Assembly: GCA_027579435.1 (NCBI GenBank)
Contig: JANBPK010000784.1
Span: 37,879 to 101,878 of the forward strand
Origin: Candolleomyces eurysporus
Lineage: Eukaryota > Basidiomycota > Agaricomycetes > Agaricales > Psathyrellaceae
Reading direction: 5' to 3'
Length of the DNA: 64,000 nt
In this document: in pieces, positions 49,031 through 60,047 of the stretch
Layout of the letters: each line of letters starts with the position of its first letter
Numbering within the stretch: position 1 is the stretch's first letter
Notes under the pieces: model-generated
Databases searched by the model: none
Told to the model about the DNA's origin: nothing
What the model saw: the letters and a program-made list of their open reading frames with translations, nothing else
Translations under genes and position numbers: made by a program

Positions 49031-49330
49031 GTTTCAGCAACCGCCTTGAGAAATTCTACGAGTAAGAAGGCGTTGAACAGTTAAAAAAAAGGTCACTCGA
49101 ATCTCAACACCAGCCATGGCCAACTTGAACCACCTTTGATTGGATCATACGCGCAGTGCTGTGACCGTTCCATCGGGATTCTTGCTATCCGCCCAGGATT
49201 AGTATGATTGGACTGTGCGCCCTCTCGTTGTTCCTTCTGCATGTCCATGTCATAGTAATTCAGAAAATAGTAGGCAGCATAGAAGTACAGTCAGGTAAGT
49301 AATACAAGTACATGAGTGAGAAGCTAACTA

Positions 49331-50800
49331 TCAGTCATTGTTGTTTGAATCCATCGCAGACTCGCCCGGCAGAAGAGGAGCAGGTGAGAGCAGCTGCAGC
49401 GGCGGCCCAGCTTGTAAAGCCGCTGTGGCACAGTGCTTTCCTTTCTTGCTTCTGGAAGGAAGTGGTATGGCCATAGTGAGGGCACCAGGAGTGTCGGGAA
49501 GTGTTTGGGCTTTGCCTTTGCCTTTGCCTTCCAAGCTTTCAAAAGCACGCTTCCCCAGNCCCCCCAAAAAAGCTTGGCCTTCTTTCACGAGCACCCAGCA
49601 ATGGGCTGCTGACCATTGCCTGGTACATCTGCTGGCGCAACTCCAGGCATGCTTCTATAAAGGTAAGGTTAGAGACAGAATTCGTCAAGATAGAAGCCTG
49701 ACGTACTGGCTTCAGAGCGGGCATCAGCAAGGCGTGCTACCAAGACTGGTGGAAGCGATTCGTCTACAGGCACAGGTTGGCTTAGAGGGGTGAAAACCAA
49801 TTGAGCATATGAACTCACCACTATCATGCGTCTTGTACGTTTTCTCAAAATCGAAATGGGACTTGAGATTGGCAAACTGTCGAGGCAATTTGGCAGTTTG
49901 ATGGGGCCGGACAATTGAACCAAGGTCAGCAACTACGCTCTGGTGGAATGGCTGGATAGCCATTGCAGCGTGGGCCTTGACGGCTGTGTTGAGCCACTCG
50001 ACGTCTTGCTTCTCGCTTTCTGTCCCTTCTGAACGAATGTAGTTCAAGAAGTCTTGGGTGTATCCCACCTTAGAATAAAGGAGGTCCATGAGGCCAGGGT
50101 GGCCGAGGATTTTCGCAACAGACACCTTATGCCCAAATTCCTCCACACCCCCAATTGCAACCGTAACCTGGCACGTTCAAAATGTCAGACATGAGACATT
50201 ATGCAGAAGGGGGTCACTCACGATGCTACAGCAAAAAGGGACCAGCAAGTACGCCAGGCCAGCTGGCTGGCTCGCTTTGGAAAGTTGATTATTGACGATC
50301 TTGCTCTGGCCTGTTAGGAACAGCGTCATCACCGGGCAGCTGGTACGAACAAAATAATGGCAACTGAATGTGATGATTTTGTCAATGGCCTGAGAGCCCA
50401 AAAGGTGACAGTGATAGAGAGAGCCCTCTCTGCGGCGCTGGATGTCAGTGGCCATCTTGTGGGCGTTGATGGCAGTGGGCTGTGGAATTAGAGGTTAACT
50501 TGTGCAAATGAGATAAGCAAAAAAAAATAAATTACATGCTGATACGAATCTAGCAACATATTGAAGGACTTGATGCCCTCACTGTCTTTGCGGCGACTGT
50601 ACAGGTGCATGTATGCACCAGTGCTTGCAAGAATGAGAGTCTTCATCTTGAGGGCTGAGTCAATTGGCCAAGAGTCAGTGTAGTCAGGAATGATACGGGC
50701 GTTAGGGAGGATATGCTAGATGGTGTAACATAAGATAGAACGGAGCAACTCATTAAACCACCTGAGGACCAACGTCTGAGCAGGAAGGATGATGCAGGTT
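49331..50800 (-). CDS. Plavaka-linked accessory protein, copy 2 (N-terminally truncated)
   Basis: Matches the 3' half of the copy-1 gene: LRWFNEL (after a broken start near 50800), DYTDSWPIDSALKMKTLIL, FNMLLDSYQHV, CHLLGSQAIDKIITFSCHYF, LTGQSKIVNNQLSK, LGHPGLMDLLYSK, PFHQSVVADLGSIV and the basic tail. The Pro-rich N-terminal half is absent. One stop replaces a codon in QHILPNA near 50717. Ns at 49559. Most differences from copy 1 in these blocks are conservative, which supports coding status, but without the N-terminal half the protein is probably not made. Confidence 0.5.
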
Positions 50801-50804
50801 TCGA

Positions 50805-51288
50805 AAAAACCGTAGCTTCTGCTTGACATAGAGCAGAGACACGAGGCCCTGGGTGGAAAGATACTAGATTGCATGAGGCTCATTCAGGAAATTTCATTGC
50901 TCCACCAGGAAGATGACTGTATACAGCTCCAGCAAGACATTCTCAGTCTTGCAGCAAATCAGATTGGCAGGCCATTCAACCCATATGACCTGCACTGCAG
51001 ACCGCTGGATTCTGTCTCCCGTCCCCAGGGTTCATCCAGTCGCCGCCGCCCCCCTCATCCAACCCAACAAGGCCTCCTTCTCCGCCAGCTTGGCCATGCC
51101 TTCTATCTCGAGCCTTCATTATCCTCTAGCTCTTTTAATGGGGCTTGGCAGTCCATGTCCTTGTCTTAAGGCTTCTACATTCTATCATATATCCATTCAG
51201 GTTAATAGCCATTTTTTTTATTTGTATCAATATGTAAAACATATTCAATATAGACAAGAGGTGACTGGTAATAACAGAAGCTCAGTGC
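50805..51288. other. spacer without recognised gene
   Basis: A 98-codon open frame (50873-51169, +) has no motif. The region is the 3' flank of the zinc-finger gene and the truncation edge of Plavaka copy 2. Confidence 0.35.
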
Positions 51289-52608
51289 TCAGCCCTGAAC
51301 AAAATCATCATCAGAATCCTGAACTGGACAGGTATGATAGTGACTATATCTCCTGAGGTATACCCTGTCACAAGTATCGCAGGCTTCAAACAGAACCTCT
51401 ATATCGCTGGATGTAAGGCCTGGGCAAAATTCGTTGAAAAGACTGACTGCCACATGGAAGCTATCATTGGCAACGTCGATTCCCTGACTGCAACAAGAGT
51501 GCTCCCACTTGCGATCCACAAATATGTAATGATCACATTGAATGCACCTCTTGAAGATCCTGCAAAACTGGGAGAGGGTTATGCCTCCCGCTGTGACTGA
51601 TGCGCAAAGATAGAGGAGCTTGGTGCTAGTTAAAGGGGGAAGAACTGCGGGGTTGAACTGCTTGATCCCTGTGTGCTGGAGGTAATGAAGGTCTAAGGGC
51701 TGACCTGTTTTCAGCGCAGGATTAGAATCTGGCAGGAGCAGTCACTTTGAATGCTACTCACCAATTGCTTGGGCATCCCTAGCCACTTGCTGCACCTGTG
51801 CACATCTTCTCGGCCCAAGTCGCAGTTGATATGGTGAATGGCAGACGTTGCAGTGGCCCACTTCCTCAGGTTCTACTCTGACCCGACCCCAGTCAAACCC
51901 GCCTACTGTCACCCACATCCACCCAAAGTAAATCAGTCCTTGTTCTCATGACAGGGGAGAAGTGAATAACGCACCTTGAGTAGCAGCCAGCCCCTGAACC
52001 AGAGTGACCGGAGCTGTAGGGATCCAGCCCACTCTTACACCAGGGTCGAGCCCACCAGAAGTATTGGAACTGTGCGACGCAGGAGTCGCCGTCTTTGCTG
52101 AGCCCGGAGAGCGCAATGATAGAACCTTTGCCTCCTCTGGAACATCGCCTGGTGTGGCAAGCAACCGTGCGCTCACTACTGTGACAAAGGGCGCTGCATC
52201 TTGGTGGCTTGGTGAGCATAGGCCGGTGCGACCATACCGGTGGGCAAGCAGTATTCCTAGAATGACAAAGGCATATTAGTTACGGAATAGGGTTCAACAA
52301 GGGGAAAGAAAATGAGGGTCACCCTGCAGCAGATTCTCTTCAGCTTCAGCTTCCCTGGCATGGTTTGTTGAAATGGGGGTTGGAGTTCCTCCGTGCCCAG
52401 TTAGGCGAGCATGAAGAGCTGAATAAGGGGCGACCTGGTAACAAACTCCGCCCCTAAAAAGAGTGATTTCAGCAAGTGGGGAAATGTCAGGATACGCCAG
52501 GTTGGGAGAAGGACAAGTGGAAGCGGAGGTCGGGGACTCTGCCTCACGACCAAATACGCTGGTAGGGCTTGGGGCGCGGATTGCGACGTGGGCAAAAGAG
52601 GGAGGCAT
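51289..52608 (-). CDS. four-exon protein with paired CX2CX11HXC fingers, unknown family
   Basis: Exons 52608-52323, 52256-51975, 51905-51762 and 51704-51289; introns 66, 69, 56 and GT-AG, all joined in one frame: 1128 nt, 375 residues plus stop. I do not recognise the family. Residues 1-100 are Ser/Pro-rich (MPPSFAHVAIRAPSPTS) with FRGGVCYQVAPYSALHARL. Exon 3 holds HCNVCHSPYQLRLGPRRC, a CxxC pair. The last exon holds CIQCDHYIFVDRKWEHSC and, about 40 residues on, CDTCDRVYLRRYSHYHTC, both fitting C-X2-C-X11-H-X-C, with a short acidic end. The paired spacing suggests two zinc-binding knuckles for DNA, RNA or protein contact. It has no frameshift, unlike nearly every neighbour, and no N. It could be a transposon accessory gene or a resident gene; context does not decide. 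Confidence 0.7.
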
Positions 52609-52739
52609 CTGGTCTCAAGGTATGGCAGAGCTGATGAAGACACGGCAGAGCTGACTGAGCTGGACACCATTGGTAAAATACCTGGCATTATATATCGTGA
52701 TTGCCAGACCTTGAAATGACAATCCAACATGGGATGCAA

Positions 52740-54100
52740 CTCAGAAACTTCAGTTGATCCAACAACAATCCCGGAGTCGGAGACTATCCCATCCCAAATT
52801 CGACTGATCTGTCAGCCTCCCTTCGTCACCCCGGAAGTGACTGTCAAGTCAATTGAACAGAGCTAAAGGTACCAATTCAATGTGCTCTGCTCTATGGAAG
52901 TCGAGCTCGGATTATATCTCGGCAACGTTGGCTTCCGACTGGGTTCTGCTGGTGGTGTCACTCGGCGCTCATTATGTCCAAGTTGGTTGTAGGAATAGCA
53001 GCACCTCAGAGCCTGTTCTCGCTCCCGCTATCCATGTATTCCAAGTCAGTTTCCAGCATGCGGCCCCCTGCTTCTTCAATTGCCACAGTCAGCTCCAACC
53101 GTACACCCTGCTGCAAAACTTGCAAATTACCCGGAGAAGGTCATCTGAGGTCTGGGTCCCCAGTGCGCCTACTCTTCAGGGCAAACCTGAAAGAACACCT
53201 GCCATGGCACCACCACAAATTGGCTCCATTACCAGTCGTCGAAGAAACGTCTCCAGAAGCCCATCTGGCTCTATCTTCTCTATTTCAAGAGGAGCCTGAA
53301 ACCTTTGACAACAGTGTTCTTCCCTCAGCCAGGGGCAGAACCGTGGCCCCAAGTCCTCCAACATGTGGGGCGGGCAAGGGCGCTACGAAAAGCTGAAGTG
53401 CCTGGCTGGTACATGATCTTCATGCTCCATTACACGCCAATTCACTCTCCCTCACCAAATTCCGGGACCAAGGCCTCGACAAGTGGGAAATCCTTGTGAT
53501 GGGCACCATGAGCGACGTTGAGAAGTAAATCTTGACGACAAAAAGGGATAGCACCCGCAGGGAGGAGTCAACAGCACCCAGGACTGATAAGTGCAACTCT
53601 GGGAGTCGGTTGCACATGCAAGAAAAGCCCTACAGCTGGTTCTCAATATTAATTGGAAAAATCTTATGCGGAGTCATAGCTACTTTAGTCGTTCCGGCGC
53701 ATTCGCCCAACAGTCTCTAATCGACCATACCTTATCAGCTTAGAGCTTTGCGTCATTACGAGGCACCTGTACTTAGTCAATTGTCCCATTCACATTGTGG
53801 ATATTGAAGGCAAACATTCAACACACTTGCATATAATAGCTCAGCTCAAAGAGTCCTTCCTGGTAGTTGTGTGAGGGATCCACACGTCGCATCACAAGAT
53901 GAGCACCGGCGATCCAGGGCGACCAAACAATGCGTCCCTTCTCTGGTCAGCAAAAATAAATATTTTCTTTTCGTCGACTCTCGTTTCTCTCGCGCGCTGG
54001 GCTCATTCCGGCCCTTATTTTGGGTANTTTTCAANTGCCCACCACACCCGTCCNGNCATCCAGCGCCTTTGCATGGCTAGGCTGGCTTGCCTCTCTGGCG
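52740..54100. other. spacer without recognised gene
   Basis: Overlapping plus-strand frames at 52853-53396 (up to 148 codons) have no recognised motif and no clear intron pattern. The start of this region may be shared promoter of the zinc-finger gene (minus). Several Ns lie at 54027-54057. Confidence 0.35.
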
Positions 54101-54109
54101 CCGGCTGGC

Positions 54110-54265
54110 CATGATGGCGTACGATTTCTGACTCCGTTTCACCGCTAGTCCATCGAAGTGCCTTCATTGCTCCTCCCAGGCAGAAATTTTCACAAACGAA
54201 GTTGGAATAAGCAAAAACGAAGGAGGTACCAGTATGAATGGATACCTAGCAAGGATTATTGTGAG
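54110..54265 (+). promoter_or_regulatory. conserved F-box leader module 1
   Basis: Contains ACGATTTCTGACTCCGTTTC, a GCTCCTCC block, ACGAAGTTGGAATAAGC, GAAGGAGGTAC and ATACCTAGCAAGGATTATTG-TGAGT. The same order of blocks precedes the other three F-box genes. The last block ends in a GTGAGT donor, so a 5' UTR exon and intron are likely. Confidence 0.5.
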
Positions 54266-55542
54266 TCCCATCCCTAGCCGCGCTTACAAAATACCCACCT
54301 CCTGCCGATCGTCTGGAGATCCAGTACGTATCAGCCACGTCTGCTCGCTCTGGCGTGCAATCGCATTCTCCAATCCGACTCTATGGTCAACCATCTATTT
54401 CAACACATCCGTCACGAACCACTTCGTCCGCCTCTCCCACCACATCCACCGTTCTGGCTCGGTTCCCCTCACCCTCACTATCGACATGCAACGCATCCGT
54501 CATCCCAAGCTCTTCCAGCCCGGAGCGATGCNAAAAAGCGCTCCAATCTGCACTAGCTCAGCTACCCAGGTGCCGCCGGCTCTACCTCAACTTCTCCTCC
54601 GAGATGTACACCTGGCTCATCCAAAACCTGCCCCCCAACCCCGCCCCCTCCCACCTCGAAGAATTCAGCGCCTACATCCCCGGCTGGAGCTCCGGCTTGC
54701 GGAGCACCCTNAAGCTCTGCACCTACCTGCACTCCTCCCCGCGCCTCCTTGCCGCCAAGTGGAAGGGCGTGCACGCGTTCGGGCGCANGACCGAGCTGCT
54801 NGTGCAGCACATCCCGCGNGCCGTCGAGATGGGNGACTTCCACNCGCTCGACGACCTCGTGCCCTTTCTGACGGGGTGCNAGCNNCTCGAGCGGCTGNNG
54901 AGCTACNTCTCAAAAGCGTCGACNCTCCAGAGCCCCNCGCTCCGCCTCGAGNACCTGCGCAGCNTCTCCCTGTCCACGATGGGCAACCTCGCGACGACGC
55001 TGGGCTCGCTCACGCTCCCGTCGCTCGCCGAGCTCACCTTGGACCATTNTTGGGATATGGGCCACGCNGGGGTGCTGCATGCGGATGTCGGGTGGGCGGC
55101 GCTGCGCGGCATGGGCTCCGCGTGCAGGATCCAAAGGTTGACGTATAAGAGGAATGGCGGGAATGGCGGGGAGGACCGTGTGTCGCGGAGGACCGACTCT
55201 TGCAGCGCGCTCCGAGTCCCCGCTGTTCGATGCCCTCGCGTATCTCTCGCTCGAAGGCAGTTTTGGGGACGTGACCCTTGTGGTCTGACTGTGCTCCCGG
55301 GGCACCGGAGAACGCTACCAGGTTTGAAGAGCCTGGAAGTGAAGGGGTGCAGGTCTACGGATGGGGTTTGGTCCGAGATGGTCATGTCTAGATGCGGCCA
55401 AGGGCTGGAGAGTGCGCATATCCTGCTTCGCGGGCCTTCGCAGTCCAACTTTTGCCGCGATATGATGCTGGTCGTGCCAGGCGTGGACGTGCACACTGAA
55501 TGGAGGGAGCTCGATCACAAGACTGGGTTGGCGCTTGGGTGA
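54266..55542 (+). CDS. F-box-related protein 1, lacking the F-box start
   Basis: Divergent member of the F-box family to its right. The leader and donor are kept, but the segment that should carry the Met and the LPAEILGKIF helix is replaced by sequence reading SPIPSRAYKIPTS. Coding resumes at VRISHVCSLWRAIAFSNPTLW and STIYFNTSVTNHFVRLS, the second half of the F-box, followed by PLTLTIDMQ and, in another frame after an N at 54532, RLYLNFSSEMYTWLI, HLEEFSAYIPGW and LTLPSLAELTLDH, a leucine-rich C-terminal part. The Ns at 54532-55068 obscure it, and the end near 55542 is uncertain. Without the first F-box helices it could not be expected to bind Skp1. Probably a pseudogene. Confidence 0.55.
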
Positions 55543-56084
55543 TGAAGACCGGTGACCCGACCCACCTGCATGTCCGGTATCCCAATCGCTCCTAAATTAC
55601 TTGTGTGGTGTCCGTCTGTCAATATGCAGCCGAGAATGATACTTACGTGCATATGGTCATGTCGTTGGTTTGCTCTTCGATACTTACGTGTTAGCCTCGT
55701 TTTCTTCGCGAAGTGTACATAACATGGGGAGATGTTTTTGCAATTGGTGCCAAGCAATGGCAGGGGCGAATTCGCATCTCTTTGAGTGGGTAGATTTTCT
55801 CCCGGCAAACAATTTGTGCCGGTTATACAGCGTGTTAAGCTTAAAAGCTTCAGCATCTTTTGCGCAAGAGCGGGTGGGGCTGGTCAAGGTGCTGGTTAAG
55901 GTGTTCCTGATCCGTTGAACTGATCCGTCGTTATAGTTTGCTGTGTACTGTTTGTCACAGGAGATTGGGTAAATCGTCGGAGGTGCTTAGTCTCCGTTGC
56001 TGACCTTATGATTGATGATGAGTCGATCAGTCGTTGGGAGGTGCTGCCCATCGTTGGCAGTTCCACCACCAGTCCAGCGAAGTA

Positions 56085-56195
56085 TCTCCAATTTGCTCCT
56101 CTCAGGCTTAGGCTCGACATTTTTCCAAAAAGGTTGAACTAAACGAAAGTCGAAGAAGGTACAGGGGAAACAGATACCTGGCGAGGACTATCGTG
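56085..56195 (+). promoter_or_regulatory. conserved F-box leader module 2
   Basis: Carries the GCTCCTCTCAGGC block, GAACTAAACGAAAGTCGAAG, GGTACAGGGGAAACAGATAC and CTGGCGAGGACTATC-GTGAGT, about 80 bp before the ATG at 56274. Confidence 0.5.
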
Positions 56196-56273
56196 AGTCA
56201 TTGAGACTTTCAAGCTCGCAGATTGCGTAGATCCTGAAAACTATGCCGATCGCTCTAGCATTACGCCTCTATC

Positions 56274-57616
56274 ATGAACGTACTCGAGCTCCCAGCCGAA
56301 ATCCTGGGAAAGATCTTTGATCACTACGTGCACGACCGCCGGCGCCGGAAGGTTTGCCTGGTGGATGGATTTCGATCATCGTCCGAGTTACGACGAATAT
56401 CCGCCTACAGCGACTCCCTCACACATCCTGTCGACCTTACCCATGTCTGCCAGTTGTGGAGGACCACGGCCATCTCGATGCCCCAACTTTGGGCCACGAT
56501 TTATACATTCGAGATAGAGTCCGAAGGGGATATCAAGATGTTTGAGCTCTGGCTCGAGCGCTCCGCCGGCCGCGATGGGACGTACCCCTTGACTCTCTCT
56601 ATCAGGCAAAGGGAACATACACCAGTGGACCTTGAGAAGTTTTTTTCTCTTGCAATATCGCAGCATCGACGGTGGAAATACATCAGCTTGGTGCTTGATG
56701 GAGATTTCCTGCCGTTTTTCGAGCGGCAGCTTTATACGGTGGCCCCACTTCCTACCCTACACGGATTCCAAGTTGACTTCAATGAATGGGATCGGGATAG
56801 GTTCCACCAGTTAATCGGTGTTTTGTGCTCATCTAAAGCGCTTCGATCGGTTGAATTTGGGAACGAGCTGTACAGCCAGACTCCCACTGTCATATCGAAT
56901 AGCCTTCGCCCAGAAACCCGCGGTTTCCGCGTCTTAGAATGGAACCGCTTGATTCCTATTCTGTCGTCTTCGATGGATACACTTCAAGATATAATAGTCT
57001 CTGGGCTGTTTACTTCTCTCTTCCCCGACAGCTCAACGCCGATCCCAAATGTGACGATGCGCCGTCTCCAATCCCTCCATATCACATCATCTGGCTTTGG
57101 AAGACATGCCAGCAAGATGTTCGACAACCTCACCCTTCCCTCCCTCCACGAACTGTACCTCCCCGAGGGATTCATATCTTACAAAGACCCCGAGCTTCAA
57201 ACAAGAGGATGGGAATCCCTCCTGAGCTTGCTTCAAAGGTCAAATTGCAAACTGCAAGCTTTCGAATTCGGGGACGAAAGTACCCCAGACCTCATCGAAA
57301 ATCTCAAATTGCCTCTTTTCGAGCATCTCACAAGTTGAAGGTGACTTCGTACCTCTGGGGATACCCTGATTTCTCCTCCCAGCTGTTGGGTGCCCTCAGT
57401 GAAGCCTGCGAGGAGACCCAAATGCCTCGCATGCTCCCTCTGCTGGAGACGCTGAAACTGGATTCTATTCGCTCGGAAGACAGTGTTCGGGAAATGGTCT
57501 CTGCCAGAGTTGCTGCGTATGGTGGGTGTGGTAAGTCGAAGTTGCGAAGGGTCTGTGTTCAGCACATGGATGCCGAGGAATATGCCTTGGAAATGGATTT
57601 AAACGACCAAGAATGA
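56274..57616 (+). CDS. F-box protein 2 (one frameshift)
   Basis: Substrate adaptor of SCF-type ubiquitin ligases by family. The F-box is at residues 3-20 (VLELPAEILGKIFDHYVHD) and continues at about 48-74 (VDLTHVCQLWRTTAISMPQL). The rest is an agaric-type Leu-rich region: MFELWLERSAGRDGTYPLTL, FFSLAISQHRRWKYISLVL, VLCSSKALRSVEFG, LTLPSLHELYLPEGFIS, WESLLSLLQRSNCKLQAFEF and, after a frame change, a C-terminal SEACEETQMPRMLPLLETLK and GGCGKSKLRRVCVQH. The frame closes at 57338 because one T is missing in CACAAGTT-GAAGG compared with copies 3 and 4 (CACAAGTTTG). With the T, about 447 codons run to 57616. The conserved tail after the break favours sequencing error or recent loss. Confidence 0.75.
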
Positions 57617-57957
57617 TTCATACATACATATGGACGCGTTCTTGGTTTGCTCTTTCATACATGTTAGCTTGTTTTTTTTGGGAATTGTACATAACCTTTT
57701 TTACAATTGGTTCCTAGTAAAGGCAGGCAGTACTCACTGAGAATTCGCGTCTTCTCGAGCGAGTAGAAGAGGTTAATAATTTTCGCAGCTTGCGTTTATG
57801 CCAGCCATACGCCAATTCAAGTCTCAGCATCCCTTGCGCAGCGCGAAGGAGAGAAACGGTCAGGTCAGGTTCAGATCAGCTGGTCCATTAACTTGATCTG
57901 TTATTATTGGTTTGCTGCTATTTATTTGGGGAGGCGCTTGCACTGGTGATTTCAATC

Positions 57958-58115
57958 GGATTACGATTTCTGACTCCGTTCCACCGCTAATCCAGTCAAG
58001 TTCCTCTATTTGGTCCTCCAAGGTGAAAAGATCTACGGAAACGAAGTTCGACTAAACAAAAACAAAGGGGGTTACCCAGAGAAACGAATACCTAGCAAGT
58101 ATTATCGTGAGTGGT
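57958..58115 (+). promoter_or_regulatory. conserved F-box leader module 3
   Basis: ATTACGATTTCTGACTCCGT, GGTCCTCCAAGG, ACGAAGTTCGACTAAAC and GAATACCTAGCAAGTATTATC-GTGAGT, in the same order as the other modules. Confidence 0.5.
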
Positions 58116-58184
58116 GAACCTTGAGCTCTAAGATTATGTAGATCCTGAAAAATATGGCAATCGCCGTGACAGTACCCCTCTATC

Positions 58185-59511
58185 ATGAGCGTACTCGAGC
58201 TCCCAGCCGAAATCCTGGGGAAGATCTTCGATCACTATGTACACGACCGCTGGAAGGTTCGCCAAGTGGATTCAGATCGACCATTGTCCAAGTTGCGATG
58301 TATATCCGCCTACAGCGACTCCCGAACACATCCTGTTGACCTTACCCATGTCTGCCAGTTGTGGAGGACCACGGCCATTTCGATGCCCCAACTTTGGGCC
58401 ACGATTTATGCATCTCAGATGAAGTCTGAAGGGGATGTCAAGATGTTTGAGCTCTGGCTCGAGCGCTCCGCCGGCCGTGATGGGACGTACCCCTTGACTC
58501 TCTATATCAAGCAGAGCGCCTGGGCTCCAGTCGACCTCCGGGAGTTTTTCTCTCTTGCAATATCGCAGCACCGACGGTGGAAATACATCCGCTTGGGGCT
58601 TGATGGAAGATACCTGCCGTTTTTCGAGCCACTTTATACTGTGGCCCCACTTTCTACTCTACGCGGATTCAAGGTTAGCTTCGGTCTTTGCAATCCGGAT
58701 GGGCTCCGCCGTTTAGTCGGTGTTTTGTGCTCATCCACAGCACTTCGATCGGTTGGATTTGGGAACGAGTTTTACGGCTGGGATCGCATTGCTGTCCCAT
58801 GGGATAGCCTTAGCCTAACAACCCTCAGTTTTCGCATCGTGGAACTGAGCCTCTTGATTCGTTTTCTGTCGTCTACGATGGATACGCTTCGAGATTTATC
58901 AGTCTCTATGCTGTCTCCTCCTCTCTCCCTCGACGACTTGCCGCTGACAATGCACCGTCTCCAATCCCTCCGTATCGCATCATTTGGCTCCGGAAACCAT
59001 GCTAGCGAGACGTTCGACAAACTCACCCTACCCTCCCTCCACGAACTGTACCTCCCCGAGGGATTCATATCTTACAAAGATTCCGAGCTTCAAACAAGAG
59101 GATGGGAATCCCTCCTGAGCTTGCTCCAAAGGTCAAATTGCAAACTACAAGCTTTTGAATTCGGGGATGAAAATACCCCAGACCTCATCGAAAAACTCAA
59201 ATTGCCTCTTTTCGAACATCTCACAAGTTTGAGGGTGACCTCGCTCCTCGAAAAAATACCCTGATATCTCCTCCCGGCTGTTGGATGCCCTCAGTGAGGC
59301 CTCTGAGGAGACCCAAATGCCTCGCGTGCTCCCTCTGCTGGAGACGCTGAAACTGGATTCTATTCACTCGGAAGTCAGTGTTCAGAAAATGGTCTCCACC
59401 AGAGTGGCTGCGTATGGTGGGTGTGGTAAGTCGAAGTTGCGTAGGGTCTGTGCTCAGCGCTTAGAGGCCAAAGAATACGCTTTGGAAATCGATTTAAACA
59501 ACCAAGAATGA
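58185..59511 (+). CDS. F-box protein 3 (one frameshift)
   Basis: Tandem paralogue of copy 2, ATG to ATG 1911 bp. F-box VLELPAEILGKIFDHYVHD at residues 3-20 and DLTHVCQLWRTTAISMPQLW following. Then MFELWLERSAGRDGTYPLTL, FFSLAISQHRRWKYIRLGLD, LRRLVGVLCSSTALRSVGF, LTLPSLHELYLPEGFIS, LLSLLQRSNCKLQAFEFGD and LFEHLTSLRVTS. One extra A in a run of six at 59253-59258 ends the frame at 59264, whereas the relatives read straight on. The matching tail (EETQMPRVLPLLETLKLDSI, GGCGKSKLRRVCAQR) continues in the next frame to 59511. Copies 2 and 3 share 3' UTR sequence (GATTCATACATxCATATGGAC). Confidence 0.75.
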
Positions 59512-59844
59512 TTCATACATGCATATGGACATGTTGTTAGTTTGCTCTTCAATACGTGTTAGCTCGTTTTATGGGAAGTGTACATAACCGTTTTTACAAT
59601 TGATTTCAAGGAAAAGCAGGCACTAATCAGTGAGAATTCGCGTCTTCTCGAGCGAGTAGAAGAGATGGATAATTTTCGCAGCTTGCGTTAATGCCAGCCA
59701 TACGTCAATTCAAGCCTCAGCATCCAATGCGCAGCGGGAAGGAGAGAAACGGTCAGGTTCGGGTCAGCTGGTCCGTTGATCCGTCGTTATTGGTTTGCTG
59801 CTATTTGCCGCGGGAGGCGCTGCAAATGGCCGGCACTGGTGATT

Positions 59845-59975
59845 TCGATCTGTGACTCTGTTTCACCGTCGAGCAAATAGCCTCTATTCGCTCCTCCAAG
59901 CCGAAACAAAGCTGGACTCAACGAAAGTCGAAGAAGGGACAGGAAACACGAATACCTGACAAAGATTATCGTGAG
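59845..59975 (+). promoter_or_regulatory. conserved F-box leader module 4
   Basis: CTGTGACTCTGTTTCACCGT, CGCTCCTCCAAGC, GACTCAACGAAAGTCGAAG, AACACGAATACCTGACAAAG and ATTATC-GTGAGT; same block order as modules 1-3. Confidence 0.5.
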
Positions 59976-60047
59976 TCATTAAAGTTCGAAGCCGCAAATT
60001 GTGTAGATCCTGAAAACCGGCGACCGCCCTGGTAGTGCCCCTCTATT

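Larger units (their letters stand above)
43806..50804 (-). mobile_element. Plavaka (CACTA) transposon, copy 2, 5'-truncated
   Basis: Direct repeat of copy 1 from 44412 to about 50804, plus about 600 bp that copy 1 has lost. The left end at 43806 reads CACTATTATAATCACTGG, a plausible CACTA-type terminus, placed where Copia coding sequence stops. The right end breaks at TTTCGAAA inside the accessory gene, where copy 1 carries on. So the two copies lack opposite ends. Confidence 0.7.

Noticed and set aside
52853..53396. Two overlapping plus-strand frames of 140-148 codons
   Set aside because: No recognised motif and no conserved counterpart. Could be coding but cannot be supported.
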